Below, one piece after another: positions 48,072 through 56,944 of a DNA stretch of 64,000 nt. Source of the DNA: Streptomyces sp. NBC_01304 (GTDB lineage Bacteria; Actinomycetota; Actinomycetes; Streptomycetales; Streptomycetaceae); NCBI RefSeq assembly GCF_035975855.1, contig NZ_CP109055.1, positions 5,022,001 to 5,086,000 on the forward strand. Reading direction: 5' to 3'. Below the pieces are notes generated by a model. It saw nothing but the letters and a program-made list of their open reading frames with translations. It did no database searches and was not told where the DNA came from. Numbering within the stretch: the stretch's first letter is position 1; the number at the start of each line of letters is the position of its first letter. The translations under genes and the position numbers were made by a program.

Positions 48072-48743
48072 TCAGGCGCCTCCGCCGGCGCGCACCAGGC
48101 CCGTCTCATAGGCGAGGACCACGACCTGGACGCGGTCGCGCAGGCCCAGCTTGGTGAGGATGCGGCCCACGTGGGTCTTCACCGTGGCCTCGGACAGGAC
48201 GAGGCGGCCCGCGATCTCGCCGTTCGACAGGCCCTGCGCCACCAGGATCATGACCTCGCGCTCGCGGTCCGTGAGGCGCTCCAGCTCCTTGTGCTGGTTG
48301 CCCTTGCCGCTGTCGGGCAGCATCGGCGCGAAACGGTCCAGGAGGCGGCGCGTGGTGGTGGGCGCGACGACCGCGTCACCGCTGTGCACGGACCGGATGG
48401 CGGCGAGGAGTTCGGCCGGCGGCACGTCCTTGAGCATGAAGCCGGAGGCACCCGCCTTCAGCCCCGAGAAGGCGTACTCGTCGAGGTCGAAGGTGGTCAG
48501 GATCAGCACCTTGGGCGGGTCGGGCTGCGCGCAGATCCGGCCGGTCGCCTCGACGCCGTCCAGCCTCGGCATGCGTACGTCCATCAACACCACGTCCACC
48601 GGCGTGGACTTGAGGACCTCCAGGGCCTCGGCCCCGTCGCCCGCCTCCGCGACGACCTCCATGTCCGGCTGTGCGGCGAGCACCATGCGGAAGCCGGTAC
48701 GCAGGAGCGCCTGGTCGTCGACGAGCATTACGCGGATCGCCAT
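48072..48743 (-). CDS. NarL/LuxR-type response regulator
   Basis: The 223-aa protein (ATG 48743; GGAGG 10 nt upstream, the ATG at 48752 being too close to it) has the receiver MLVDDQALLRTGF, phosphoacceptor Asp55 in LMDVRMPRLDG, and TTF/FMLKD. The LuxR HTH is LTDREREVMILVAQGLSNGEIAGRLVLSEATVKTHVGRIL. It is 48 bp downstream of its cognate kinase gene and directly upstream of the TmrB-like gene. Targets unknown. Confidence 0.95.
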   Translation of the reverse strand: MAIRVMLVDDQALLRTGFRMVLAAQPDMEVVAEAGDGAEALEVLKSTPVDVVLMDVRMPRLDGVEATGRICAQPDPPKVLILTTFDLDEYAFSGLKAGASGFMLKDVPPAELLAAIRSVHSGDAVVAPTTTRRLLDRFAPMLPDSGKGNQHKELERLTDREREVMILVAQGLSNGEIAGRLVLSEATVKTHVGRILTKLGLRDRVQVVVLAYETGLVRAGGGA

Positions 48744-48791
48744 GTCCGGCATTCCTCCAAGGTCATAAAGCGGGGCAAGTACTGACAGGTG

Positions 48792-50033
48792 TCAGTGGGC
48801 GGGCTTGAGCGGCAACAGTGCGCTGATGCGGAACCCGCCGCCGGGCCGGGGCCCCGCGTCGAGCGTGCCGCCGACCATACCGACGCGCTCGCGCATGCCG
48901 ATCAGGCCGTGGCCGCGGCCGTCGGCGCCGCCGTCCTCGTACAGCTCGTGCGGGGCGCCCTTGCCGTCGTCCTCGACGAGCAGGCCGAGCCCGTCGTCGA
49001 AGTAGACGATGCGCACGCTCGCCCCGGCGTTCTCACCGCCGTGCTTACGGGTGTTGGTGAGGGCCTCCTGCACGATGCGGTAGGCCGTGAGCTCGACGCC
49101 GCTGGGCAGCGGGCGCGCGGTGCCCTCGATCTTGAAGTCGACGGTGAGGCCCGAGGAGCGCACCTGCTCGATGAGGTCGTCGATCTGCTCGACATCGGGC
49201 TGCGGGACGTATTCGCCGCCCTCGCGCGGCTCCCCGGTGCGCAGCACGCCGAGCAGCCGGCGCATCTCGGCGAGGGCCTGCCGGCCGGTTCCGGAGATGG
49301 TCTCCAGGGCCTTCTTGGCCTGGTCGGGCGCGTTGTCCATGACGTACGCGGCGCCGTCGGCCTGCACGACCATCACCGACACGTTGTGCGCGACGACGTC
49401 GTGCAGCTCGCGGGCGATCCGGGCCCGCTCGGCCGCGACCGCGACCTTGGCCTGGGCCTCGCGCTCCTGCTCCAGGCGGGTGTTGCGCTCCTCGAGCTGG
49501 GCGAAGTAGGCGCGCCGGGTGCGGATCGAGTCGCCGAGCACCCAGGCGAGCACGAAGGGCAGCATCGAGAACCCGGCGAAGAGGATGTTGCCCCACGAGC
49601 CGGTGTTCTCGTCGGGCCAGCGCAGCTGCGCGATCGGCGCCGCGAGCACGCCGCCGATCAGCGCGAACCTGCGGGCCCACACGGCGCCCTCCGCGGCCAC
49701 GGTGTAGATGATCACCAGCATCGCGAAGTCGGTCGGCATCACACCGATGTCGACGATCACCTGGACGACGCCCATGAAGGCCGAGAGCAGCAGCATCTTC
49801 TCGGGGGCGCGGCGGCGCAGCGCCACGACCACGCACTGCGTCACGACGATCAGCACCCCGACGCCGAGCTGCCAGTCGGCATAGCGCTGGATGCCCCGGG
49901 CGGCCTCGTCCACGTCCTGCGGGCCGTTCCCCATGGCGAACAGCCCCACGAGCGACACCAGGAACAGGACGACAGCCCAGAAGCTGTCGACACCGGTCGG
50001 GTGTCTGCGGAGGAAGTCGTAGAGGCGCTGCAC
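48792..50033 (-). CDS. HisKA_3-type sensor histidine kinase
   Basis: About 413 aa from GTG 50033 (VQRLYDFLRRHPTGVDSFWA; GTG 50060 is an alternative). It has five or six N-terminal transmembrane helices, a coiled-coil (LEERNTRLEQEREAQAKVAVAAE), an H-box RIARELHDVVAHNVSVMVVQADGA (His about 211) and an HATPase (ALTNTRKHGG, VEDDGKGA, GHGLIGMRERVGMVGG). It pairs with the response regulator downstream. No dedicated extracellular sensor domain is present; sensing is likely within the membrane. Confidence 0.95.
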   Translation of the reverse strand: MQRLYDFLRRHPTGVDSFWAVVLFLVSLVGLFAMGNGPQDVDEAARGIQRYADWQLGVGVLIVVTQCVVVALRRRAPEKMLLLSAFMGVVQVIVDIGVMPTDFAMLVIIYTVAAEGAVWARRFALIGGVLAAPIAQLRWPDENTGSWGNILFAGFSMLPFVLAWVLGDSIRTRRAYFAQLEERNTRLEQEREAQAKVAVAAERARIARELHDVVAHNVSVMVVQADGAAYVMDNAPDQAKKALETISGTGRQALAEMRRLLGVLRTGEPREGGEYVPQPDVEQIDDLIEQVRSSGLTVDFKIEGTARPLPSGVELTAYRIVQEALTNTRKHGGENAGASVRIVYFDDGLGLLVEDDGKGAPHELYEDGGADGRGHGLIGMRERVGMVGGTLDAGPRPGGGFRISALLPLKPAH

Positions 50034-50139
50034 GTAACCCAGCGTAGGTACGTGCCACACGTGCGGGGGTCAACCGCAGGTTCGATCCGTGGACCGGGCG
50101 CCTACTCCCCAAGGTGGAGGTCCCCATAGCCTGCGGTCT

Positions 50140-51267
50140 GTGAAGAACGGCGACGCGACGGACGAGACGGGCACGGGACACGGGTGGCGCGGGTGGCGCG
50201 AGGCGGCCGCCGAAGCGCTCTACGGACCCGGCGGCTTCTATCTGCGCCCCGAGGGCCCGGCCGGTCATTTCCGCACGTCAGTGCATGCGTCACCGCTGTA
50301 CGCGGCCGCTGTGGCCCGGCTCCTTGTACGCGTGGACGAGGCCCTGGGCCGGCCGCCCGAGCTGGCTTTCGTGGACGTCGGGGCGGGGCGCGGGGAGCTC
50401 TCGGCGGGCGTGCTCGCGGCGCTGCCCGCAGAAGTGGCGGCACGCGCGCGTGCCCATGCGGTGGAGCTGGCCGCGCGGCCGGAAGGGCTCGACGATCCCC
50501 GGATCGAGTGGACCGCCGAGGTGCCGGTGGGGCTGACGGGGCTGCTGTTCGCGAACGAGTGGCTCGACAATGTGCCGCTTGATGTGGTCGAGGTGGACGA
50601 GGACGGGGTGGCCCGGCTGGTTCTGGTCCGTGCGGACGGCGCGGAATCCCTGGGGGCCGAGCCCGGCGAGGCCGACGCCGCGTGGCTGCGGCAGTGGTGG
50701 CCGTTCGCCGATGCCGACGACGATGCCGGGCCCGGCCTTCGGGCGGAGATCGGCCGGCCTCGCGATGCGGCCTGGGCCAAGGCTGTCGGGTCCCTGGAGC
50801 GCGGCCTCGCCGCGGCCGTCGACTATGCCCACGGGCAGGATTCCCGCCCTCCGTTCGGCACGCTCACCGGCTTCCGCGAGGGCAAGGAGTGCCGGCCCGC
50901 GCCGGACGGGTCCTGCGACATCACCGCTCACGTCGCCCTCGACGCCTGCGCGCAGGCCGCCGCGGACTCCGGGCCCGCCGGGGGGACGTACCGCCTGACC
51001 ACCCAGCGGGAGGCCCTGCACGCCCTCGGCGTGAGCGGCGGCAGGCCCCCACTCGCCCTCGCGGCCGGCGATCCGGCGGCGTACGTCCGCGCGCTCGCCG
51101 GCGCGGGAGAGGCCGCCGAACTCACCGCGAAGGGCGGGCTCGGCGACTTCGGGTGGCTGCTGCAGCCCGTCGGCGTACGGCTGGAAGAGCTGTTTGACGA
51201 CCTACTTGTCGTCGATGGCGAAAATGACGCCCTACTTGTCGATGTCCCCGACCACGAAGAACAGTGA
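50140..51267 (+). CDS. SAM-dependent methyltransferase of the MidA/NDUFAF7 family
   Basis: The 375-aa protein starts at GTG 50140. It has [31 protein letters not shown] motif I as [16 protein letters not shown] (about 77-91), and [16 protein letters not shown] (about 138-152), which matches the family signature ANE(F/W)xDxxP of Methyltransf_28. NDUFAF7 dimethylates an arginine of the complex I 49-kDa subunit (NDUFS2/NuoD). Strikingly, the gene overlaps an orphan nuoD paralogue tail-to-tail by 36 bp. The C-terminal [16 protein letters not shown] reflects a small duplication of the nuoD stop region. The substrate is inferred, not shown. Confidence 0.85.
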   Translation: MKNGDATDETGTGHGWRGWREAAAEALYGPGGFYLRPEGPAGHFRTSVHASPLYAAAVARLLVRVDEALGRPPELAFVDVGAGRGELSAGVLAALPAEVAARARAHAVELAARPEGLDDPRIEWTAEVPVGLTGLLFANEWLDNVPLDVVEVDEDGVARLVLVRADGAESLGAEPGEADAAWLRQWWPFADADDDAGPGLRAEIGRPRDAAWAKAVGSLERGLAAAVDYAHGQDSRPPFGTLTGFREGKECRPAPDGSCDITAHVALDACAQAAADSGPAGGTYRLTTQREALHALGVSGGRPPLALAAGDPAAYVRALAGAGEAAELTAKGGLGDFGWLLQPVGVRLEELFDDLLVVDGENDALLVDVPDHEEQ

Positions 51268-52416
51268 CCCGAGAATCGCCACCATGTCCGCGACCAGCGT
51301 CCCCGGCAGCAGCACCGCGAGCGCCTGGATGTTGTTGTACGACGCCGAGCGCAGCTTCAGCCGGTACGGGGTCTTCTCGCCCTTGCTGACGAGGTAGTAG
51401 CCGTTGATGCCGAGGGGATTCTCGGTCCAGGCGTACGTATGGCCCTCGGGAGCCTTGAGGACCTTCGGGAGGCGCTGGTTGATCGGGCCCGGCGGCAGGT
51501 CGGCGATGCGGTCGAGGCAGGCGTCGGCGAGGTCGAGGGCGTTGTGGGTCTGCTCCAGGAGCACCTCGAAGCGGGCCAGGCAGTCGCCCTCCTGGCGGGT
51601 CACCACCTTGAGCGTGTCCTGCAGTTCGCCGTAGGCCAGGTACGGCTCGTCGCGGCGCAGGTCGAAGTCGACGCCCGAGGCACGGGCGATCGGACCGCTC
51701 ACGCCGTACGCGTGCACCGCCTCCGGGGACAGCACGCCGACGTTCCGGGTACGGCCGCGGAAGATCTCGTTGCCGAGCACGAGACGGTCGTACACGTCCA
51801 TCCGCGAACGCACCGAGGCGATCGCGGCGCGCACGCGCGTGGTCCAGCCGAGCGGCAGGTCCTCCTTGAGGCCGCCGACGCGGTTGAACATGTAGTGCAT
51901 GCGGCCGCCGGAGACTTCCTCCATGACGGCCTGGAGTTCCTCGCGCTCACGGAAGGCGTGGAACACCGGGGTGATTCCGCCCAGTTCGAGCGGGTACGAA
52001 CCCAGGAACATCAGGTGGTTGAGCGTGCGGTTGAGCTCGGCGAGCAGCGTGCGCGTCCACACGGCGCGCTCGGGGACCTCCATGCCGAGCATCCGCTCCA
52101 CGCCCATGACCACACCGAGCTCGTTCGAGAACGCGGAGAGCCAGTCGTGCCGGTTGGCCAGCATGACGATCTGCCGGTAGTCGCGCGCCTCGAAGAGCTT
52201 CTCGGCGCCGCGGTGCATATAGCCGATGACCGGCTCCGCGTGCTGGATGCGCTCGCCGTCGAGGACGATGCGCAGGCGCAGCACGCCGTGCGTGGACGGG
52301 TGCTGGGGGCCGATGTTGAGCACCATGTCGGTGCTCTCCGCGGCGCCGCCGATGCCGACCGTCGTCGTCTCGCGCTCCGTCTCGGTCACCGTGTTGGGAC
52401 CCGTCTGGGTACTCAT
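51232..52416 (-). CDS. nuoD2: orphan NADH dehydrogenase subunit D-like protein (complex I 49-kDa homologue)
   Basis: The 394-aa protein aligns with NuoD/NDUFS2 throughout: [96 protein letters not shown] and a C-terminal [19 protein letters not shown]. The quinone-site His (STHG, His43) is kept, but the catalytic Tyr position (DY in complex I) is Trp92 here (RHDWLSAF), and the Asp of the LDLG motif is Glu. No other nuo genes are near. It may have a changed or lost quinone reaction. Confidence 0.9.
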   Translation of the reverse strand: MSTQTGPNTVTETERETTTVGIGGAAESTDMVLNIGPQHPSTHGVLRLRIVLDGERIQHAEPVIGYMHRGAEKLFEARDYRQIVMLANRHDWLSAFSNELGVVMGVERMLGMEVPERAVWTRTLLAELNRTLNHLMFLGSYPLELGGITPVFHAFREREELQAVMEEVSGGRMHYMFNRVGGLKEDLPLGWTTRVRAAIASVRSRMDVYDRLVLGNEIFRGRTRNVGVLSPEAVHAYGVSGPIARASGVDFDLRRDEPYLAYGELQDTLKVVTRQEGDCLARFEVLLEQTHNALDLADACLDRIADLPPGPINQRLPKVLKAPEGHTYAWTENPLGINGYYLVSKGEKTPYRLKLRSASYNNIQALAVLLPGTLVADMVAILGSLFFVVGDIDK

Positions 52417-52448
52417 GGCGAACAGTCTCTCGTACGTAGGGTGGGTTC

Positions 52449-53003
52449 ATGGAAACGGGGATGCAGGGGATGACGGGCGACGGCGGCCCGAAGGCCGAAC
52501 CGCCGGGTGCCGCCCCGGGGACAGAGGCCGCGAAGGCGCTGGAACCGGTGTGGACCGGGCTGCCGCAGGCGATGCTGACGATGCGCAGGCTGCTGCTCGT
52601 GGTGTGGCTCGGTCCGCTCGCGGTCGGGCTCGCGCTGCTGCTCTGGCTGACCGCGGGGCCGGTGTGGGCGGCGTTCGCGCTGATTCCGGCCGGGCTTCTG
52701 GTGTGGGGCTGGCCGATGCTGGGACGCAACTGGCGGTCGTGGCGGTATGCCGAGCGGGCCGACGACCTGCTGATCCAGCGCGGGGTGCTGTGGCGCGAGG
52801 AGACGGTGGTGCCGTACGGCCGGATGCAGCTGGTCGAGGTGGAATCGGGGCCGCTGCAGCGGAAGTTCGGGCTCGCGAGCCTGCAGCTGCACACGGCGGC
52901 CGCGGCGACCGACGCGACGATCCCCGGGCTCGACCCGGCGGAGGCCGAGCGACTGCGGGACCGGCTGACGGAGCTGGGCGAGGCACGATCGGCGGGGCTG
53001 TGA
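52449..53003 (+). CDS. bacterial PH-domain membrane protein (YdbS-like)
   Basis: The 184-aa product has a Gly/Pro-rich N-terminus, two transmembrane helices (LLLVVWLGPLAVGLALLLWL, VWAAFALIPAGLLVWGW) and a bPH_2 domain: RYAERADDLLIQRGVLWREETVVPYGRMQLVEVESGPLQRKFGLASLQLHTA pattern. It overlaps the next gene by four bases (GTGA). YdbS and YdbT of Bacillus form a similar pair acting in the envelope. Confidence 0.92.
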   Translation: METGMQGMTGDGGPKAEPPGAAPGTEAAKALEPVWTGLPQAMLTMRRLLLVVWLGPLAVGLALLLWLTAGPVWAAFALIPAGLLVWGWPMLGRNWRSWRYAERADDLLIQRGVLWREETVVPYGRMQLVEVESGPLQRKFGLASLQLHTAAAATDATIPGLDPAEAERLRDRLTELGEARSAGL

Positions 53004-54343
53004 GCGGCGACGAACCCACGACAAAGCAGTCTTCACAGGACGTGCAGGAGCGGCGACTGCACCCCGTCACCCCGCTGCGGCGGGCCTGGGCGCCCTTCGC
53101 GGTGATCACCGGGTGGGCCGTGCACGACGTGGGCGAGGCGCAGCGGCGGGTCTCCGACCTGGGGCCGGCGTACCTGCTGCTCGGGGCCTTCGGACTGCTG
53201 GTGTGCGGGGCGCTCTACGGCTTCCTGAGCTGGTGGTTCACGCACTTCGCCGTCACGGAGACCGAACTGCGGGTGCGGACCGGGCTGATCTTCCGGCGCA
53301 CCGCGCACATCCGCCTCGACCGGCTCCAGGCCGTCGACATCAACCAGCCGCTGTTCGCCCGCTTCTTGGGCGTGGTCAAGCTGAAGATGGACGTCATCGG
53401 GACGGACTCCAAGGACGAGCTGGCCTATCTGGGCGAGCGGGACGCGCGGGCGCTGCGGGCCGAACTGCTCGCCCGCGCGGCCGGGTTCGCGCCCGAGACG
53501 GCGCACGAGGTGGGCGAGGCGCCGGTGGAGGGGCTGCTGCACGTGGCGCCGGGCCGGCTCGCGGTGGCGATGGTGCTCTCCGCCTCCACCTGGGCGCTGC
53601 TCCTTGCCGCGCTGGTGGTGCCGCCGCTCCTCTGGTTCGCGACGCACAGCTGGGGGCTGCTGCTCGGCACCGGCATCCCGCTGCTCGGCGGGGCCGGGGC
53701 GAGCACGGTGGGGCGGTTCGTGAAGGAGTACGACTGGACGGTGGGCGAGTCGCCGGACGGGCTGCGCATCGACCACGGGCTGCTCGACAAGGCCCATGAG
53801 ACGGTGCCGCCGGGGCGGGTGCAGACCGTGCGCATCGTGGAGCCGCTGCTGTGGCGCAGGCGGGGCTGGGTGCGGGTGGAGCTGGCGGTCGCGGGCTCGT
53901 CCAACAGCGTGCTTGTGCCGGTGGCGCCGCGGGAGTTGGCCGAGTCGGTGATCGCCCGGATCCTGCCGGGGGTGCGGGTGCCGGCGGCGGCCGAGCTGGT
54001 GCGGCCGCCGAAGCGGTCGTGGTGGTGTGTGCCGGTGTGGTGGCGCGGTTATGGGTTCGCGGTCACGGACCAGGTGTTCGCGGCGGGTTCGGGCGTGGTC
54101 TCGCGCACGCTGTCGCTGGTGCCGCACGCCAAGGTGCAGAGCGTACGGCTGACGCAGGGGCCGTGGGAGCGGCTGTGGGGCGTCGCCGACGTACATGTGG
54201 AGACGGGCGCCAACACGACGGTGGCGGCCCGGCTGCGGGATGCAGGCGAGGCGGCGGAGCTGCTGCAGGCGCAGGCGGACCGGTCGCGCACGGGGCGGCG
54301 GACGGCCCGGCCTGACCGGTGGATGGCCGCGCCTGCCGAGTGA
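53000..54343 (+). CDS. bacterial PH-domain membrane protein (YdbT-like, two to three PH domains)
   Basis: The 447-aa protein starts at GTG 53000. It has two N-terminal helices flanking PH unit 1 (FAVTETELRVRTGLIFRRTAHIRLDRLQAVDINQPLFARFLG pattern), two more helices (ALLLAALVVPPLLWF, LLLGTGIPLLGGAGAS), PH unit 2 (LRIDHGLLDKAHETVPPGRVQTVRIVEPLL) and a third PH-like unit (FAVTDQVFAAGSGVVSRTLSLVPHAKVQSVRLTQGPWERLWG). It is translationally coupled to the YdbS-like gene. Precise role unknown. Confidence 0.92.
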   Translation: MSGDEPTTKQSSQDVQERRLHPVTPLRRAWAPFAVITGWAVHDVGEAQRRVSDLGPAYLLLGAFGLLVCGALYGFLSWWFTHFAVTETELRVRTGLIFRRTAHIRLDRLQAVDINQPLFARFLGVVKLKMDVIGTDSKDELAYLGERDARALRAELLARAAGFAPETAHEVGEAPVEGLLHVAPGRLAVAMVLSASTWALLLAALVVPPLLWFATHSWGLLLGTGIPLLGGAGASTVGRFVKEYDWTVGESPDGLRIDHGLLDKAHETVPPGRVQTVRIVEPLLWRRRGWVRVELAVAGSSNSVLVPVAPRELAESVIARILPGVRVPAAAELVRPPKRSWWCVPVWWRGYGFAVTDQVFAAGSGVVSRTLSLVPHAKVQSVRLTQGPWERLWGVADVHVETGANTTVAARLRDAGEAAELLQAQADRSRTGRRTARPDRWMAAPAE

Positions 54344-54436
54344 GTCGGACCGGGGGCCGGTGCGGGCCCTCGGTCAGGAAACTGCCGCAAGGACAGTGGC
54401 GTACGAACGGTCAGGAAACGGTCGTACGAAGGAGCT

Positions 54437-55480
54437 TCAGGAAATCGCGGTGCGAAGCTCCGCCACATCGAGCTGCTCGGTCTCGTCGTGCGCGGTGAGG
54501 TCGATGACCTGGCCGACGGCCCGCTCGGCGGGCCCCGCCGGCTTGAACCCCGCCTCGGCGTCGGCCTTGTGGACCGCGAGGGCCTCCGCACCGACCACGT
54601 CGGCCAGGTCCTCGTTCTGCACCGCTTCGAGCGCGGCCGGGCTCTGCCCCGCCTTCGTCCCGAAGAAGTCGAAACCGCCCACGGCACTGCGCCGCACCGG
54701 GGCGTGCGGCACCACGGCTGCGGCGGCCGGCACCGCGTAGTGCCGCGAGGTCGGCGCGGGGGCGGCCGCACGCTGGTGCGCGTGAGCGTCGGCCGCCACG
54801 GGCTTCCCCTGCGGGGCGCCCGCCTCTTCCTTGCTCTGATCTGCCTTGCTCTGATCCGCCTTGCTCTGCGCTGTCTCGCTCTGGTCCACGTCGCGCTGAG
54901 CCGGCACCTCGCCCGCCTTGCGCGCGAGCTTCATCAGGGCCGCGTCGGCCCGCAGATACAGCGCGGGAGTCGGCGCCCCACGCCGTGCCTCGCCCCCGGC
55001 GGGCGGCAGCGCCTTCGCCGGTGCGGCCGCCTCGATCGCGAGCTGCCTGCGGCCTTCGAGCGCGCTGGCCCGCTCGGTCTCGGCGGTGGCGTACCGGCGC
55101 AGCAGGGCCGCGTGCTCGGTGCGCAGCGCCGCGAGTTCGGCGCGCTTGGAGCGGACCTTGGCCTCGAGCTTGCCGCGCAGCTCGCGGGACTCGTCGAGGT
55201 CCGACTCCAGCTCGGCTATGTGTTCTTCGTGCTTCCACTGGTCGCTCGCCCGGGCGCGGGTGAGCTCGGCGACGCGCTTGCCCGCGTGCCGGTCCCAGCG
55301 GCGCATGACGATCGCACCCACGACCGCCGCGGCCGCGGCGGCGCCGGCCAGCGAGCGGATGACCAGGGGTTCCGCCACGATCCAGGCCGCGGCGGCGCAC
55401 ACCACGGAGACGCCGGCGACCGTCGAGGGAGGAAGCACCCTGTGCAGGGGTGGCGAATGGCGGTGACGTCCACGTGGCAT
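54437..55480 (-). CDS. membrane protein with coiled coil and Ala/Gln-rich tail
   Basis: The 347-aa protein (ATG 55480) has two N-terminal hydrophobic helices (TVAGVSVVCAAAAWIVA, SLAGAAAAAAVVGAIVM), then a coiled coil at about residues 65-150 (HIAELESDLDESRELRGKLEAKVRSKRAELAALRTEHA pattern). A low-complexity stretch has three to four ADQSK/TAQSK repeats, and the tail is acidic (VIDLTAHDETEQLDVAEL). No enzyme motif. A structural or divisome-type role is possible but not supported further. Confidence 0.8.
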   Translation of the reverse strand: MPRGRHRHSPPLHRVLPPSTVAGVSVVCAAAAWIVAEPLVIRSLAGAAAAAAVVGAIVMRRWDRHAGKRVAELTRARASDQWKHEEHIAELESDLDESRELRGKLEAKVRSKRAELAALRTEHAALLRRYATAETERASALEGRRQLAIEAAAPAKALPPAGGEARRGAPTPALYLRADAALMKLARKAGEVPAQRDVDQSETAQSKADQSKADQSKEEAGAPQGKPVAADAHAHQRAAAPAPTSRHYAVPAAAAVVPHAPVRRSAVGGFDFFGTKAGQSPAALEAVQNEDLADVVGAEALAVHKADAEAGFKPAGPAERAVGQVIDLTAHDETEQLDVAELRTAIS

Positions 55481-55646
55481 GGCCAGAAACTTACCGCGCG
55501 TACGCAAGGGGCGGAGCCCCGCTCGGCAATCTGTTCCCTTGTGGTTACGAAGCCCCCATAAGGTTTACTCCGCAACTATCCACTCCCCGCCCTCAGTTGC
55601 CCCTCGGCCGTTCCGGCCGATCCACTGATCCGCCGATCCGGACGAT

Positions 55647-56768
55647 CTACTGGGGCGCGGTCAGCCTGCTGCTGAGCCACACCAGGGCCGGCGGGATCTC
55701 GCGCCGCCAGGTGTTGAAGTTGTGGCCGCCGCTGTCGAGGATGATCGACGACATGCGCGTGGGCGGCTTGAAGTCCTCGATGAACTTCATGGTGTCGTCG
55801 TAGTTGCTCTCGCCCTGCTTGCTGCTGGTCGTCAGGAGCGAGACCTTCGGCGCGGGCGCGTTCTTCTGGAGCCACAGCAGGTCGGCCCGGTTCTCCAGGT
55901 CCTTGTCGCCGTGGAAGAGGTCGCCGGTGGTGTCGTCGATGGGCGCCCTGTAGTTGGCGGAGAGGCCCGCCCCTGCGCCGTAGCGTTCGGAGTGCTTCAT
56001 CGCGATCTTCAGGGCGCAGTAGCCACCGGTGGAGTTGCCGATGACGCCCCAGTTCTCGGGCTTGGTGCCGACGCGGTAGTGATCGGCGATCGCGTCGGGA
56101 AGGTCCTTGCCGAAGAACGTCTCGGTCTTGGGACCGCCGGGTATGTCCACGCATTCGGTGTCCCGCGGGGGCGCCACCGTGGGCCGCAGCATGACCAGGA
56201 CCATCGGCATCATCTTGCCCTTGGCCGCCTCACTGTGGGCGGTCGCCGGGTAGCGCAGTCCGTTGAGCAGGTTCTCCGCGGTGCCGGGGTAGCCGGTGAT
56301 CACCGTGGCCACCGGGAACTTGCGGTCCTTGTCCTTGAAGTACTCGGGCGGCAGGTAGACATAGGCCTGGGTGGCTATGTCGGACTCCTTGCCGAGCACC
56401 TCGATCTTCTGGATCTGGCCGCCCACCTTGGGCTTGCCGCCGCCGGGCACGTTCTTCACTGCCTGCTTGCCGACGACCTTGACCCGGCCCTCGGTGCCGC
56501 CCGCCTTGTCGTGGTCCTGTACGACGCCCAGCTCCTGCTCCTGGCCGAAGAGGTCGCCCCAGGAGGCGTAGAACTCGAAGGACCGGTTGGCGGCCAGGCC
56601 GACCGAGCTGAAGACCATGATCTGCGTCGCCGCGAGCAGGCCGATGCGGCCGAGCACGGCCTTCCAGCTGCGCCCTGCGAGCTTCGGCCAGAGCCAGACC
56701 GTGCCGATGAACAGCAGCACGGCCAGCAGTACGGCCAACGCAAGGACCAGGTTGCTCTTTAGTCCCAT
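55647..56768 (-). CDS. membrane-anchored esterase (alpha/beta hydrolase, esterase D / antigen 85-like)
   Basis: The 373-aa product (ATG 56768 after AGGAA) has two to three N-terminal hydrophobic helices, then an alpha/beta-hydrolase: ATQAYVYLPPEYFKDKDRKFPVATVITGYPG, nucleophile elbow GVIGNSTGGYCAL (GxSxG) and late GGHNFNTWRREIP with the catalytic His. The acid residue is probably in the LLTTSSKQGESNYDD region. Related proteins include the actinobacterial mycolyltransferase-like esterases. It is divergent from the MprF-like gene. The substrate is unknown. Confidence 0.87.
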   Translation of the reverse strand: MGLKSNLVLALAVLLAVLLFIGTVWLWPKLAGRSWKAVLGRIGLLAATQIMVFSSVGLAANRSFEFYASWGDLFGQEQELGVVQDHDKAGGTEGRVKVVGKQAVKNVPGGGKPKVGGQIQKIEVLGKESDIATQAYVYLPPEYFKDKDRKFPVATVITGYPGTAENLLNGLRYPATAHSEAAKGKMMPMVLVMLRPTVAPPRDTECVDIPGGPKTETFFGKDLPDAIADHYRVGTKPENWGVIGNSTGGYCALKIAMKHSERYGAGAGLSANYRAPIDDTTGDLFHGDKDLENRADLLWLQKNAPAPKVSLLTTSSKQGESNYDDTMKFIEDFKPPTRMSSIILDSGGHNFNTWRREIPPALVWLSSRLTAPQ

Positions 56769-56944
56769 GGGGTGTTCCTGCCTGCGCTTTCTGCCCGACT
56801 CGGCGACGGGGCTTCGAGGTTGATGCCGAAATTCCTGAGCGGAGAGTGAACCCATCTCCCGATCGCGCCGTCCTAGAGGGCGCAATTTGTCCGGCAGTAA
56901 ATCCTTGGCCGGGCTCCAGCTCTCTCGCAGAACTACGGGATGCG

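Noticed and set aside
54400..54428. CGTACGA / TCGTACG hairpin between the YdbT-like and coiled-coil genes
   Set aside because: Stem of only 7 bp with a long loop and no T-tract; too weak to call a terminator.
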